Shown here: positions 1-12,702 of the stretch, piece after piece
Numbering within the stretch: the first letter of the stretch is position 1
How the letters are laid out: each line of letters opens with the position of its first letter
NCBI GenBank assembly: GCA_039519185.1
Contig: CM076846.1
Location: 184,807,068 to 184,871,067, forward strand
From: Astragalus membranaceus
Lineage: Eukaryota; Streptophyta; Magnoliopsida; Fabales; Fabaceae
DNA length: 64,000 bases
Direction of reading: 5' to 3'
Program-made: the position numbers and the translations under genes
The notes under the pieces: generated by a model
Told to the model about the DNA's origin: nothing
The model's database searches: none
The model's input: the letters and a program-made list of their open reading frames with translations, nothing else

Positions 1-224
1 CACAAACATATTTTCAGATGTCATCGAGCCAACAATATGATTGTTTAACATATATTTTGTTCCTAACACACTTGTTCAAAGGGCTATTACTTGAGTTGGC
101 ATGTTAGATAAAAACAACAAGTGGGGACAATATCCCCTTGTGCATGCTAATTGGATCCTTATATTTATTTTCTTAATATAATGATTTGAATTATGTGATG
201 TTTGACTTGGAATGTGGAATGCAG

Positions 225-551
225 GGGAGAATAAAGATTTGTGAAGGAAAGGATATTGATATGGTTTTGGAGGAAGAGATCCATGAGTTGACAGTTAAGC
301 TTCAGAAATTGCAAAAGAGATCAGCAGTTAAGGATTTAGAGGGTAATAAGAAGAGCAGAAATTTTGACAAACAAGTTTCTGTTCTGCAGAAACGTCTTGA
401 GAAGATTGGAGGAGAATCGGATATGATATACTTGAGGGAGTTTGAAGAGATGTAAGTGTATGTGTTTTTGCTGTTTCATGCATTATTTTCTTGTTGTGTG
501 TTTGTGTGTTTTCTCGTGGATTTTATTGAACTTTACAGGTGGAGATTTTGA
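225..551 (+). CDS. Possible last two exons of an unrecognised host gene
   Basis: An open stretch follows a good splice acceptor (tttgc-type context ending gcag at 221-224) and runs to a consensus donor (gat|gtaagt, GT at 452-453). An acceptor ending ctttacag lies at 531-538, and joining the two leads to a stop codon at 549-551. The predicted peptide of about 80 residues is rich in Lys, Glu and Leu with heptad-like spacing, so a coiled coil is plausible. I do not recognise the family. The 5' part would lie left of the window. It could equally be a fortuitous ORF, because no homology can be checked here. Confidence 0.25.
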
Positions 552-732
552 GAAGGAAAAGGAGGGATTGTCAAAGGGGATATTGTTGCAGAGAATGGAG
601 GAATAGTATAATTCACTATTGTCCACTGCTAGTAGTTCTCTTACAAGTTCTAGTTCAAATTCTAAGAGATTTGAATTCCAAGAAGAACAAGGTGAAGGAC
701 CAAAGCAACAAAACAATACCCTTTTCCATGCT

Positions 733-1076
733 TTGGATTTTGGACTGATTCTATATGAGATTGGATGGAAGCAGCAGGTTTATTTTAATTAACATGGTTT
801 AAAAATCCAAATATATTTATAAGTTGGGATGAAATGTATAATAACAAAGAGCGGGTATATTTTATTCACAATGTCACAATGTCCCAATGTCACAAACACA
901 AACACACACATACACCTGACAAGTCTAATTGGGTTTTAATTTTTTGCACTAGTGGAAAATTGACTTTAATGTTGTTCATAAGTTGGGATTGAATGTGCTC
1001 ATTGTGTCATTTGGATTTTGGACCGTGATTCTATATGGGATTGGATGGAAGCAGCAGGTTTATTTTAATTAACATG
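733..1076 (+). repeat. Direct repeat pair, about 60 bp, near the putative gene 3' end
   Basis: The stretch at 733-795 (ttggattttggac to ttaattaacatg) recurs at 1011-1076 with a few substitutions. A second short motif (ataagttgggat) occurs at 819-830 and again at 978-989. In the first copy it follows the long motif and in the second it precedes it, so this is not a simple tandem duplication. The second copy lies inside the CACTA-like segment described next. Confidence 0.6.
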
Positions 1077-1546
1077 AGATTCATTTTTGTTGTCCTCTTT
1101 AATTTTATTTTAATTAGCTTTCACCAATTTTTCTCTGTATTATTGTTTCTGGATCTTCTATGCTGTCTTATGGCCGAATAATTATTTATACTGCTACAAA
1201 GACAAAACTGTCAGCTTCCAATTAAAAAATAGACATTTAGCATCAGTTGTTTTTAACAACCGATGCTAAATGTCTATTTTTTTTTTTAAAAATAGACATT
1301 TAGCATCGGTTGTTTCAAATAACCGATGCTAAATGTCATTTTCAGGACATTTAGCATCGGTTGTTTAAACACCCGATGCTAAATGTCATTTTTCAGACAT
1401 AAAAACAGTGATGAAATAGACATTTAGCATCGGCTATTTAACCGATGCTAAATGTCTCACTTTTAGCATCGCGACATTTAGCATCAGGCGATAACCGACA
1501 CTAAATGTCCAAAATAACCGACGCTAAATGTCTTTTTTGCACTAGG
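949..1546. mobile_element. CACTA-like (En/Spm) non-autonomous fragment with subterminal hairpin array
   Basis: CACTAGTG at 949 and ttttttgcactag ending near 1546 resemble CACTA termini. Between 1230 and 1537 about a dozen copies of the 15-mer gacatttagcatcgg occur in alternating orientation, so pairs fold into hairpins. Such subterminal repeats bind the transposase in CACTA families. The flanking 3-bp duplications do not match and the right end reads CACTAGGG rather than CACTAGTG, so the ends are decayed or only one is genuine. No transposase is encoded. The right end abuts the broken RNase H end of the Copia copy. Confidence 0.5.
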
Positions 1547-1549
1547 GAA

Positions 1550-4500
1550 TCAACTTAAGAGGGGTCCCACTAGAAAGAACAAACCCCGTTGAGAGGTACC
1601 TTTCAAGTAGCGAATTATACGACAAACCGCTGCCAAGTGAAGATGACGAGGATAATGCATGAACTGACTTACTTGCTGAACAGCAAATGAAATGTCGGGT
1701 CGTGTAATGGTCAAGTAGTTAAGACTACCTACGAGCTGTTGATACAATAAAGGGTCGGTCAAAAGTTCACCTTTGTCACGGTGGTATTTAACATTAACTT
1801 CAAGAGGAGTATTCATAGGATTAGTGGATTGGAGGCCAGCCATAGCAATAAGGTCGGTGGCATACTTATGCTGATGGAGAAATATACCCTTAGAGGTAGA
1901 ATGAACCTCGAGTCCAAGAAAATAATGTAAAAGACCAAGATCTTTCATTTGAAATGAGGCGCGAAGCTTTTGTTTAACCTCCTGTATGGATGCTGCATTA
2001 GAACCCGTAATGATCATATCATCAACATAAAGAAGGAGGAGAACAATGCCTGTAGATGTGCGGTGAATGAACAAAGACGAATCATACTGACTTTGAGTAA
2101 AAGACAACACAAGTAGAGTGGAACTGAATTTCGCATACCATGCTCTAGGCGCCTGTTTCAAACCATATAGGGAGCGTTTGAGCTTGCACACCCCCTGAGG
2201 GGGAGTCATATAAATATCTTCAGTCAGGTCGCCATGAATAAATGCATTCTTCACATCCATTTCGTGGAGAGACCACCCATTAGAAGCAGCTATAGAGAGC
2301 ACCATTCTAACAGTAGTCATTTTAGCAACTGGTGCAAATGTCTAATCATAATCAATACCATATTCCTGCTTGTTGCCTAAAGCAACCAATCGAGCCTTGT
2401 ACCGATTGAGAGATCCATCAGAATTCAATTTCACAGAATAGACCCATTTACAGCCTATAGGTTTGATACCAGGAGAGCAAGGAACAATATCCCAGGTGAA
2501 GTTGTCCTGAAGGGCCTGAAGTTCCTCATTCATGGCATTTACCCAAGACACATCTTTAACAGCCTGCGAGTAACAAGTAGGAACAGATGTGCCAGATAGA
2601 GAAGTAGTTAAAGCAGTATGTGAAGAAACAAACCTGTCTGGGGAATATCTTTCAGGTGCTCGAGACGTTCTACCAGAACCCCGTGGTGCCGTCGGTACAG
2701 GATCAGGATCAGGTGGCGGATCAGCGTCGGAAGGGGAAGTGGGAACGAGTCCTGGTTAATCAAAAAATTGGGGAAGTATAGCAATATCATTCAAACCAAG
2801 AGAAGAGCAAGGAAACATAAACTGATTATCAAAAAATGTCACATTCCTAGAAATGCAAAAACGATGGTTAGAGACATCATAACACACAAAACCCTTATGA
2901 GACTGACTATGCCCCATAAATGCACATTGGACAAATTGTGCCCCAAGCTTATGTCTTTCAGTGGATGGGAGGTGAACAAAACATATACATCCAAAAGTAT
3001 GTAAACTACTGTAATCAGACTGAGTTTTAAAAAGACGAAAGTAAGGTGAATCAAACCCAATCACCGTGGAAGGAAGACGGTTGATCAAAAAACAGCTGTT
3101 GAAAGAGCCTCCACCCAAAATTTGGATGGAACAGAGGCCTGGAAAACTAAGGTACGTGTCAAATCCAACAAGTGACGATTCTTACGTTCTGCAACACCAT
3201 TTTGCTGAGGGGTATTGGGACAAGATCGTTGAGACAGTATACCTTTTTACTGTAAGAACTTCTGAAACTCATGAGACATATACTCACCACCAGAATCAGA
3301 CCGAAGAATTCTAATACTGGTTTGAAATTGATTTTCAACATACATCAGAAATTTCTTAAATATAGAAAACACTTCAGAATTAGATTTAAGAAAATAAATC
3401 CAAGTAAAACGGTTATAATCATCGATAAAGGTGACAAAATATTTATAGTGAGCATGAGAAGCGACATGAGAGATACCCCAAACATCACTATGAATCAACT
3501 CAAAACAAGTAGAAGCACGATGAGCACCAGACGGAAAAGGAAGTGTTTTACTTTTAGCTAATTTGCAAACCGAACATGAAATAGGGGTACTAGAATCCAT
3601 CAGTTTAGGACTTAACAAGCCAGTCTTAAATAAGTGAGACAAAACAACAGAGTTTGGATGGCCCAATTTCCTATGTCAATCCTCACATGCATTCAAAACA
3701 CTATGACAAGCAAGAGATAAATGATTTGAAATAAACTGGAGTGGAAACACTCTTCCAACTTTAGGCCCCTTCGCGATCACCTTCCCCGACACCCGATCCT
3801 GTACAAGACAACCATCTGGAGTAAGATTAACATCACAACCTTCATCCACTAACTAACCAGCAGACAATAAATTTGAGGCAAGCCCAGGTGCTACCAGCAC
3901 ATTACGAAAATTAGAATTTATGTCACCAACATTAGTTATAGGAAGGGTACTTCCATTAGCAATTTGAATTTTCGGATTACCAATATAAGAACGTATATTG
4001 TGCAGGAGTTCAGAGGAAACCGTCATGTGATTCGATGCACCAGAGTCAAGTAACCAAGATACGAAAGAAGACATACCAGTAATGCCCAAGGCAGAAAGAG
4101 CAGATAGTACCATTTGTTGAATTAATTCAGGCTGTCGAGCACCACCTGCAGATGCACCAGTGGTGGAAGGACCAGCAGTAGAGCTAGTAGTGGCATGGAA
4201 TGCCTGCACCGGACGCTTAGTCAGTCGTGGAGGACGCATAGGACATGTAGAGATGATGTGACCCTGCTGCTTGCAATAATTGCAAAGTTTCTTAGGACAA
4301 GCAACATGTCCAAACTGTTTACAAGAGAAACATTGAGTTTGTTGCATATCACGGCCCACGCCTCTTTTTTGCGCAGCATATGCAACTGTCACAGGTTCAG
4401 AATGGACGGGATCATTAAGCATGGTTCCTTGAGTATTAAGACGCTGTTCTTCCCTGAGCAGTTCACCAACACAGATATCCAAGGAAGGAACATGGTTCCT

Positions 4501-5037
4501 ATTCAGCAAAACGCCTCGAACGACCTCAAATTTCGGAAGAAGTTTCATGAGAAATTGATCCCATTGACTAGAATCATAAACATCACGAACGGCCGACAAT
4601 GACGGCTTGGGAACAGCAACATAGATAATAGCAGAGTGTTCTGTTCATAAATTCAGAAAACCAGAATAATAATCTTGAATTGACAAATTACCTTGTTTGT
4701 AATTGGAGATCTCCAACTCCAACTGGAAACACTTAGCCGTAGTGTCCTGATTGTAAATACGCTTCAAGTAATCCCACATTTCTTGAGCGGTTGAAAAAGA
4801 TCTCAAATTATTGATCATCTGAGGATCAATTGTACTGAGGGTCCACGAAATAATTTGAGCATCTTTGACTTCCCACGCATCTAAGGCAGTGTTATCTGTC
4901 GGCGCCTTAGAAATCCCATCAAGGTGATTCCATAGTCCTTTCCCTTTGACATACATCTTGAATTGAAATTCCCAAGCAGCATAATTTTTTCCGGTGAATC
5001 GAACACAAAAATTATCTCGTTCCTTGTCAGAAGCCAT
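1550..5037 (-). pseudogene. Copia-A gag-pol polyprotein, broken
   Basis: Translation starts at the ATG at 5037 (MASDKERDNF). Order: a UBN2-type gag; a zinc knuckle pair near 4240-4340 (the second, CNYC..H..C, is canonical, while the first has only two residues between His and the last Cys, as if two codons were deleted); protease with DSGASNH near 4050; integrase with the HSDVWG and SDSGGEY motifs (3250-3660); reverse transcriptase with YVDDM near 2020. In-frame stops lie at 4645-4647 (TGA), 3853-3855 (TAG), 3676-3678 (TGA), 3247-3249 (TAA), 2756-2758 (TAA) and 2342-2344 (TAG), and one base is missing near 3095. Most stops are one transition away from the expected Trp, Gln or Glu codon. The copy is dead. 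Confidence 0.92.
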
Positions 5038-5324
5038 TAAAAAAAATGATGTCGTGAACAAATCAGAATTTACCCAAAAAAAATATACTAGACCAAATAA
5101 TCTCCCTGCCAACAGAAAGATGCCAACCAAAAAAGGAAACACAATCGTGAAACAAGAAATCCTCACAACGCAAACGGAAACGGAAGCCAAGAATCCCACG
5201 ACTCAGATCTCGCAAAGCAACCGAGATAGATACCAAGCAGAGTCACGAAGCTGGAGCGTAACAACCAACAGGGCTTGCGCAAGCAGGACCACGAACCCAG
5301 GTGAGCGATTCGCAATATGGATCG

Positions 5325-5440
5325 AACAATCGGAACGCCAATTACGAAAGCAAGAACGCCAATTACGAAAGCAGGAGAGCGACGAAACGCCCACACGAAA
5401 ATCACGAACGACGGAACGCCAATTACGAAAGCAAGAGACG
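5325..5440 (+). repeat. Short tandem/dispersed repeat in Copia-A leader
   Basis: The 18-mer aacgccaattacgaaagc occurs at least three times, twice in direct tandem and once about 60 bp further on, between LTR and gag start. Degenerate spacers resemble the unit. Confidence 0.6.
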
Positions 5441-5455
5441 GATACCAAGATCAAA

Positions 5456-5466
5456 CCTTGATACCA
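5456..5466 (-). other. Primer-binding site of Copia-A (initiator tRNA-Met type)
   Basis: The minus strand reads TGGTATCAAGG directly after the LTR end CA. Copia elements typically prime from the 3' end of initiator tRNA-Met, whose complement begins TGGTATCA. Confidence 0.75.
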
Positions 5467-5787
5467 TGTCAAAATCGGAGACACGATATTGATCACGCAG
5501 TTCGGCCAAACGTTGCCTACGTGTGCGACTAGAGAGTAGCTGTAGTTCCATTTTATTTTTATTGATGGTGTGTCTTAATTCTTTGAGTACAAACACTAAT
5601 GAGTTTAAATAGGCTATTCTATGAAAACCTAACGGGTCTGGGCCGAATACATATGTAAATAAATCTACAAATCTACTATTTACAACCTTCCTTACTTCCT
5701 TATTCACATAAGAATCTTTAAAAGTTAAGTCACCTGTAATAGAACAATCCCCCATTAGTCTATCCTCCCCTGAAATAGGGAATATCA
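5467..5787 (-). repeat. Copia-A 5' LTR (only surviving LTR)
   Basis: On the minus strand it begins TGATATTCCC and ends TTTTGACA, immediately followed by the primer-binding site. A TATA-like tatttaaac lies inside. The inner edge is firm, because it is fixed by the PBS. The outer edge is a TG..CA guess, since no second LTR exists for comparison. Confidence 0.6.
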
Positions 5788-6920
5788 TCCCTGAATTTCA
5801 GAATGAAGCCGGGGAAAATGAGTGATATGGTCAAGTTGAGTGCTCAAAAATATCAGAAATATAAGATTTGGAGAGATGAAGTTCGTATTAAATACTATTA
5901 TTAAAAAAATTATAAAAGAGTAATGTGTACACGTGAGACCCGTTTAAATACTAAAATTGGAGTTTCTCCATTGTGAACATGCTCTAAGGACATCGATTTT
6001 TTATGGTCCGTAAACTTTTGAATTTGAGCAGTAGTAAATATGTCCTCAAAATTTAACTGTGTAAGATAGATTTTTCTTTAGATAAGTCAAATCGGTTATG
6101 ACTAACTTCACTCTTTAGACACATTTATTTATGCAATTTTCTTATTTCCTTTTTCACGGTTTCTTGTCATAACTTTCATTTGGTAAAGTCTTTTCTAAGA
6201 TATCTTTACAAAAGACTTATCTCCTATGAGCTATGAGTTTGACATTGCAAAACAAAGCCAAAACCGATTTCTTGTAGAATATATCTTTTTAAATAAAAAG
6301 ATTATCACATAACTCATGAAACCTATAACCTATATCATGAACTGCTTTTGTTGGATTGGAAAAACCAAATATCACAATAAAGAAACACCTTATTTATCAT
6401 TCTTGTAAAAGGCCTCTTGATGAGTGATGCCTAGTCACTATTCCTAGCTAGGTACTCTGTATTTGTTGGTGTATACATGATTCCTCCACATTAATTCCAA
6501 ACTAAAATGCTCAATCATTACTGGCGCATCCTAACCAAATCTAAACCGTAGCACCGATCCACCACACCCACACACATATACATTCTCAACACAATTATAT
6601 ATTATATATATATATAGATATATTTATATTATATATATTTGCTCCATATAGTATTTGTCTTTTCTTTCCATGATCTATACTCTGAACATGTAAATGTCTC
6701 CTCCTCTGGTGTACCTGAACAACGGATTACTAATTTATTTAAACCGAAAGACAATTCTTAATCTATTCCCCCACGTGTGAGATTCCCACACCACTATAGG
6801 GACATCATTGACACATTGTTCATTATTTGAGTTGTTTAAAAGTAAATACTCCTTGTCGTTGGTTGCAGAATATGAAATTTACCCATTTTTAAATTTTAAT
6901 TGTTGTCATGACGTGACAAT
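5788..6920. other. Intergenic AT-rich spacer, no gene seen
   Basis: Stop codons are dense in all frames. A short (AT)n tract lies at about 6596-6645. No recognisable transposon ends were found apart from the target-site base run just before the Gypsy LTR at 6921. Confidence 0.6.
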
Positions 6921-7204
6921 TGATAGGCCCAAAAGACAAATTAAAAAGCCTAGTTGGCTCAAGGACTTCAAAATAGAAATACTGAGGTGTATTTAGTAAT
7001 CTGATGTTTTTATTTGTTTAGCTTTTTATTATGTTTGTGTTGCTGAGGCCCATGGCCCATTTTGCTGATTAGTAGTTTGAGAACCCTAGCTATTTAAGCT
7101 TATTTTTCCCTTGGAGAGGGCAATGAAAAATCTATGCAGTTTTTATTTGTTATCTTCTTCCTTGCAACCCCTAGTTCTGATTTTTAGCTTAGCTTAGTCT
7201 ATCA
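6921..7204 (+). repeat. Gypsy-A 5' LTR
   Basis: 284 bp. It contains ctatttaagc (TATA-like, near 7090) and ends TCTATCA. The next bases, tttggtgctttcattctc (7205-7222), sit where the primer-binding site should be. I cannot name the tRNA with certainty. Confidence 0.9.
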
Positions 7205-7228
7205 TTTGGTGCTTTCATTCTCTACTCT

Positions 7229-10200
7229 ATGCCTCCTAAAGCCACAAATCCTACTACCAAGGATTTGGATGATGCCATCCATGCCACCCATGAGCACATT
7301 GACTCACAACTTGGGCCAATTCGTACTCAGCTAGAAAACCAGCAGCAAATCAATGACAGCAGACATGCCACCATCACAGCTCAACTTTCAGAGGTGCTAA
7401 ACCAGATTTCTGCAATGGGGTTCCAACAACATAGATCTGATGCTTCCAATGGTGGCTCCACTCAAGGTAACCCTGTATCTCCTACTGCTCCCCCTGGTTT
7501 TGAGACTGTCATTGTTAGCACATCTACACCTACACCCTTGCACACAACACCTATAGACCACTCTACCCACCATTATTCATACAACCAGACCACAAATACC
7601 CATCCACACACCTACACAACCAGTACAACCACCAACTTACCCACAACACCAGATCCCAACATTCCAAGACACACCAAACTACCCATTTTACCCTTACTTT
7701 ATCCCACAACATGCCCCAAACCCTCCAGGTCCTATTTTCCCATCCTACCCTTTCACTACACCACCAGGCCAACTCCCTTTCCACACCCCCAACCTGCTTT
7801 TCGAACACCTAAATTGGAACTTTCTGTTTTTGATGGTGATAACCCATTAGAATGGTTATTTCAAGCTGACCAATTTTTTACTTTTTATCAAATACCACAT
7901 GAAAGTCGTTTATCTACGGTAGCTTTTTACATGAAAGGTGATGCTTTAGCTTGGTATAAATGGATGCATAATAATAATCAATTGTTTGATTGGTTGTCAT
8001 TTACCAAGGCTCTCGAACTCAGATTTGGTCCCTCTACATATGAAAACCATCAAGCAGAGTTACTCAAACTCCGCCAAACAGGGTCTGTTACTGAATACCA
8101 GGCTCAGTTTGAAAAGCTGGGAAATCGAGTTCTTGGTCTCCCAACAGATGCTATTCTGAACTGTTTCATTTCGGGGTTAAATGCTGAGATTCGGAATGAA
8201 ATTGCTATTCAAAGGCCTGTTTCAATATCCCAAGCTACTGGCCTAGCTAAACTCATAGAAGCAAAACTCAAAGATGCAAGACCCAAATTATCTAAACCCT
8301 TTCAGCCAACTACCTCACGCCCTACCTTCCAACCCACTGCCCACCATTCCCAAAAACAGCCTACCCAAACTACATCTTCATCCATCCAAAACCCAAAACT
8401 CACCCCCACTCAAAGTACACTACCTATCAAAAAGTTGACCCAGGCTCAAATGCAAGAGAGACGCGCACAAGGACTATGTTACAATTGTGATGAAAAATTT
8501 TTTGCTGGCCACAAATGCACAAGTAGTCGTTTTTTGCTTCTGCTAGTAGTGGACGACCCAAAGGACAAAGAGGAGGCTAATGAAAGCCAACTCACCTTGG
8601 AGGAGGAATATGTTACTATTGATCAAGAAAACAAATACTTCCAGCTATCACTCCCCGTACTCACAGGGCAATTCTCTCCCCAAATACTCAAATTTAAAGG
8701 CCAAATTGGCGGGCTGATAGTCATGGTTTTAGTTGACACTGGTAGCACACATAACATCTTACAACCCAGAATTGCTACCCACTTAGACCTTCCTACCTCA
8801 GCTACCCAACAATTCTCGGTCATGGTTGGCAACGGCTCTCATTTACAGTGTCAAGGAGTTTGCCACAATGTCTCAATTAACCTACAAAACCACACTTTTT
8901 GTTTACCATTCTATTTGCTTCCTATTGAGGGTGCTGACGTGGTTCTTGGTATGGAATGGCTCCGTACTCTTGAACCCATCCAAGCTGATTTCTCAATTCC
9001 ATCAATCACCTTCACCCAAAATGACCAGCCCATCACTCTAAAAGGCGACCCAAGGACCACCCCTACCCAATCTACTTACAACCAAATCTGCCACCTCGTT
9101 CACACAGACGCAATTGCTTCCCTACACCTCTTAAGTTTTGAAACACTTCCACAATCCACCAGCCCACCCTCCCATCCAAAACCAACACTAGACAGTCTCT
9201 CACAAGACTTGCCATCTGAAGTCACTTCCATTCTTCTCCAATACCCTACAGTTTTTAACGAACCCCATGGCCTACCACCATCTAGACCCCATGATCACCA
9301 CATACCACTATTACCTAACACCCCTCCCATAAATGTGAAGCCTTACAGGTACCCTCACTCCCAAAAGGAAGCAATGACCACCATTATACATGACATGCTC
9401 AAAGAGGGAACCATTGTCCCTAGTAACAACCCTTACTCTTCTCCAGTATTATTGGTTCGCAAGAAAGATGGAACTTGGCGTTTCTGTGTGGACTATCGTG
9501 CTCTTAATGTTGTTACTGTCAAAGATAGATTTCCTATACCCACTATTGATGAGCTTCTAGATGAGTTGGGTTCAGCTAATGTTTTCACCAAGATAGACTT
9601 ACGCTCAGGCTATCATCAGATTCGGGTTGCACCAGAAGGTACACATAAAACTGCTTTTAGAACATTTGATGGACACTACGAATTTCTAGTTATGCCTTTT
9701 GGCTTGACTAATGCCCCCTCCACATTCCAATCAGCTATGAATGATTTACTTAGACATTTTCTTCGTCGGTTTGTTTTAGTCTTCTTTGATGATATTTTAA
9801 TTTACAGCACATCATTATCTGATCACTTACTTCATTTGCGGCTTGTGTTAGACTTATTACATACACATACTTTTGTTGCAAAATTATCTAAGTGTGTGTT
9901 TGCAGTTGATACTGTTCATTACCTAGGCCATGTTATTTCAGTTAAGGGTGTTACCCCAGATCCAGAAAAAGTGCAAGCTATTCTAGACTGGCCGGAGCCA
10001 CGTTCTCTCACGGCTCTCAGGGGATTCTTAGGCCTCACCGGATTCTATCGGCGATTTGTCCGCCACTACGCCTCTCTCGCCGCTCCTCTCACCGATCTCT
10101 TACGTTCCACTATTTTCAGTTGGAGTACATCAGCCAGTTTGGCATTTACAGAATTGAAAATAAAATTACACAAGTTCCTGTTTTGGCTCTCCCAGATTTC

Positions 10201-12702
10201 TCCAAAGCTTTTGTGGTCGAGACTGATGCTTCTGCAATTGCAATTGGTGCAGTTTTATCCCAAGAAGGGCACCCTTTGGCCTTCTTCAGCAAAAAAATGT
10301 GTCCACGGATGCAGGTAGCGTCTGTGTATGTCCGTGAGATGTATGCAGTTACTGAGGCAGTAAAGAAATGGCGTCAATACCTTATAGGGAGACATTTTCA
10401 CATTTTTACAGATAAAAAGAGTCTCAAAAACCTTTTGGTACAAACTATACAGACTCCAGAACAGCAGAAGTGGGCATCTAAACTACAAGGTTTCAGTTTT
10501 GAGATTTTCTACAAACCTGGAAAAGCAAATCAAGTTGCAAATGCTTTGAGCCGAAAGTATTCAGACAACGGTCTTCTATTCTCTGCAATCTCATCCCCAG
10601 TCCCAACCCTTGTAGCTCATCTCAGGGATTATTATGCACAAAATGACAAGGGAAAAGAATTAGTCTTGAAGAGTCAATCAGATTCAGGAATGCAACAACT
10701 ATACAGTTTCAAAAATGGTCTACTTTACTTTAGAGAGAGACTTTTTGTACCTGATGAAGACGACCTACGACAAGCACTGCTCAGAGAATATCACAACACC
10801 CCTATTGTCGGTCACTCAGGTGTGAAACCAACACTTGCTCGTCTATCTGCCTCATTTAGTTGGCTAGGAATCCACAGAGATGTCAAACACTGCTCAAGTT
10901 GTCAGCATAACAAATATCTGCCTCAGAAAAAAAAGGGGTTACTACAAGCCTTACCAACTCTAAATCAGGTATGGGAAGAACTCACAATGGATTTTATAAC
11001 TCATTTACCTGTTTCCTTTGGACATACAGTGATCTGGGTCATCTGTGACCGCTTAACAAAGTATATCCACTTGATTGGGCTTCCATCTAAGTACACTGCT
11101 TCCGACTTAGCCACTCGCTTCTCAGTTGAGATCTGCTGTTTGCATGGTCCTCCAAAGACAATTATTTCGGACAGAGATCCACTCTTCCTCAGCTCCTTCT
11201 GGAAAGAGTTTTTTCGAGTCCAAGGGACGACTCTAAAGTACAGCACAGCTTACCACCCAGAAACAGATGGCCAAACTGAAGTGATAAATCATTGTCTCGA
11301 GGCGTATCTGAGGTGTTTTGCTGGTGACCACCCTCGTCAATGGTTCAAATTCCTTCATCTTGCTGAATACTGGCATAACTCCTCGTTTCATTCCAGTATT
11401 GAAATGACGCCATTTCAAGCCCTGTATGGCCGCCCTCCCCCATCCATCTCTGACTACGTCACAGGCTCAACCAACATCAACAACTTAGAGTTCACCTTGC
11501 AACAACATCAAGCAGTATTAGAGACCTTAAAGGAGAACTTGAAAAGAAGCAGACAACGCATGATCAATCAGGCCAACAAAAAAAGGATAGACCATACCTT
11601 TGAACCAGGAGATCTGGCCCTGTTGAAACTCCAGGCTTACAAGCAGCAGTCTGTAGTACGAAGAACTTCTCAGAAGCTGGCCAAACGCTACTTTGGCCCC
11701 TTTAAGGTCACTCGTCGTATTGGAAAGGTGGCTTATGAGCTTGATCTACCATCTTCAGCCCGGATCCACCGAGTGTTCCATGTCTCTCTACTACGTCCTT
11801 ATTATGGTGAAGATCCTAGCTCTCATTTCACACCTCTGCCTCCTGATCTATGTGATTTAGAGATGTCTGAAGGTACAAAAGAGACAGTGAAGGAGAAGGT
11901 TTTGGCTGAATGTGAAGAGACAGTGAAGAATCTAGAGGAAGTAGCGAAGAGAAAAGCAGATGAGGAGAGAGAGAGAAAGGCGAGTCTGGTAACTGAAAAG
12001 GAACTGAGAGGTGTATCTAAGAAGAAGTGGGAAACTGAAATAAGTGGAAGTACTACAAATCCTTTTTTAACACAATCAGTTTCTCTCTCTAGCAAGCCAA
12101 CGGCACCGTTGATTGAGAGTTAGTCTTCCAAAATTAATCTGACTACATCTCAACCGTCAATTCAAAATATCACTCGTCAGCACCAAAAACACGCATCCCA
12201 CGCGCCTCGTGCTGTGGAAAACGCGCTAACAGTGGAAAACGTGCCCATCAATTCCGCCTCGTTTCCAGGGGACGCGGTTTCCCACTCCAGCCGCGTGGAT
12301 CAACGAGATCCGTTATATCTCAACGGACAGACCAAGATTGCATCTTCCCCACTTGATGATTCATTGGATCCCCTTTTCCCAACTGCTAAAGCTATTTCGG
12401 CTCCCAAGGCGTCAGCAGAGCAGACTGCACACGCCATCATCACTCCCTGCACCTCGCTAACCGCGCCACACCTGCGCTCTCCACCGTTTGATCAACTTTC
12501 CTCTTCAACGGCCAGGTGCGAGCCACGTGTTCACGCGACCCAGGCCACATTTCCAGCGCTGGATCTCCCTGCTCCACCAACGGCCAGATTTGCGCCAGGT
12601 GTCAACCCAAACCTTGAGGACAAGGTTTCTGTTGGGCCGGATAGTAATGATAGGCCCAAAAGACAAATTAAAAAGCCTAGTTGGCTCAAGGACTTCAAAT
12701 AG
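7229..12702 (+). pseudogene. Gypsy-A gag-pol polyprotein, one frameshift and one stop
   Basis: The start at 7229 (MPPKATNPTTK) is the first ATG after the LTR. Gag core begins around residue 200 (FDGDNPLEWL). A zinc knuckle, CYNC to GHKC, is at residues 417-430. Protease LVDTGSTHN is at 501-509, and reverse transcriptase has FFDDIL with the catalytic pair at 854-855. A one-base loss near 10168 shifts the frame. RNase H (VETDAS, TDKKS), an HHCC integrase zinc finger and a DDE core (MDFITH, SDRDPLF, ETDGQTE) then follow in the frame open from about 10120. TAG at 12121-12123 is the only stop before the frame continues to 12702, inside the 3' LTR. Within gag, about 7670-7800 reads as a more natural proline-rich linker in another frame, suggesting two compensating indels. 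The extra C-terminal segment of roughly 190 codons ends RPKRQIKKPSWLKDFK. Confidence 0.92.
12635..12647 (+). other. Likely polypurine tract of Gypsy-A, degenerate
   Basis: The bases gggccggatagtaa end directly at the LTR start and follow the motif ttgaggacaagg, which commonly precedes the PPT in plant Gypsy elements. Pyrimidine interruptions weaken the call. Confidence 0.45.

Larger units (their letters stand above)
1550..5787 (-). mobile_element. Ty1/Copia retrotransposon remnant (Copia-A), 3' end lost
   Basis: Reading on the minus strand there is an LTR (5787-5467), a primer-binding site, a leader, then gag-protease-integrase-reverse transcriptase. The element ends abruptly just after the conserved motif LKGTSQRGLFF before the RNase H domain, where the CACTA-like end begins. 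The RNase H region, polypurine tract and 3' LTR are absent, so no target duplication can be tested. Confidence 0.9.

Noticed and set aside
6808..6996. Short ORF ending in the 5' LTR of Gypsy-A
   Set aside because: It reads the LTR copy of the polyprotein tail; the upstream part is random spacer.
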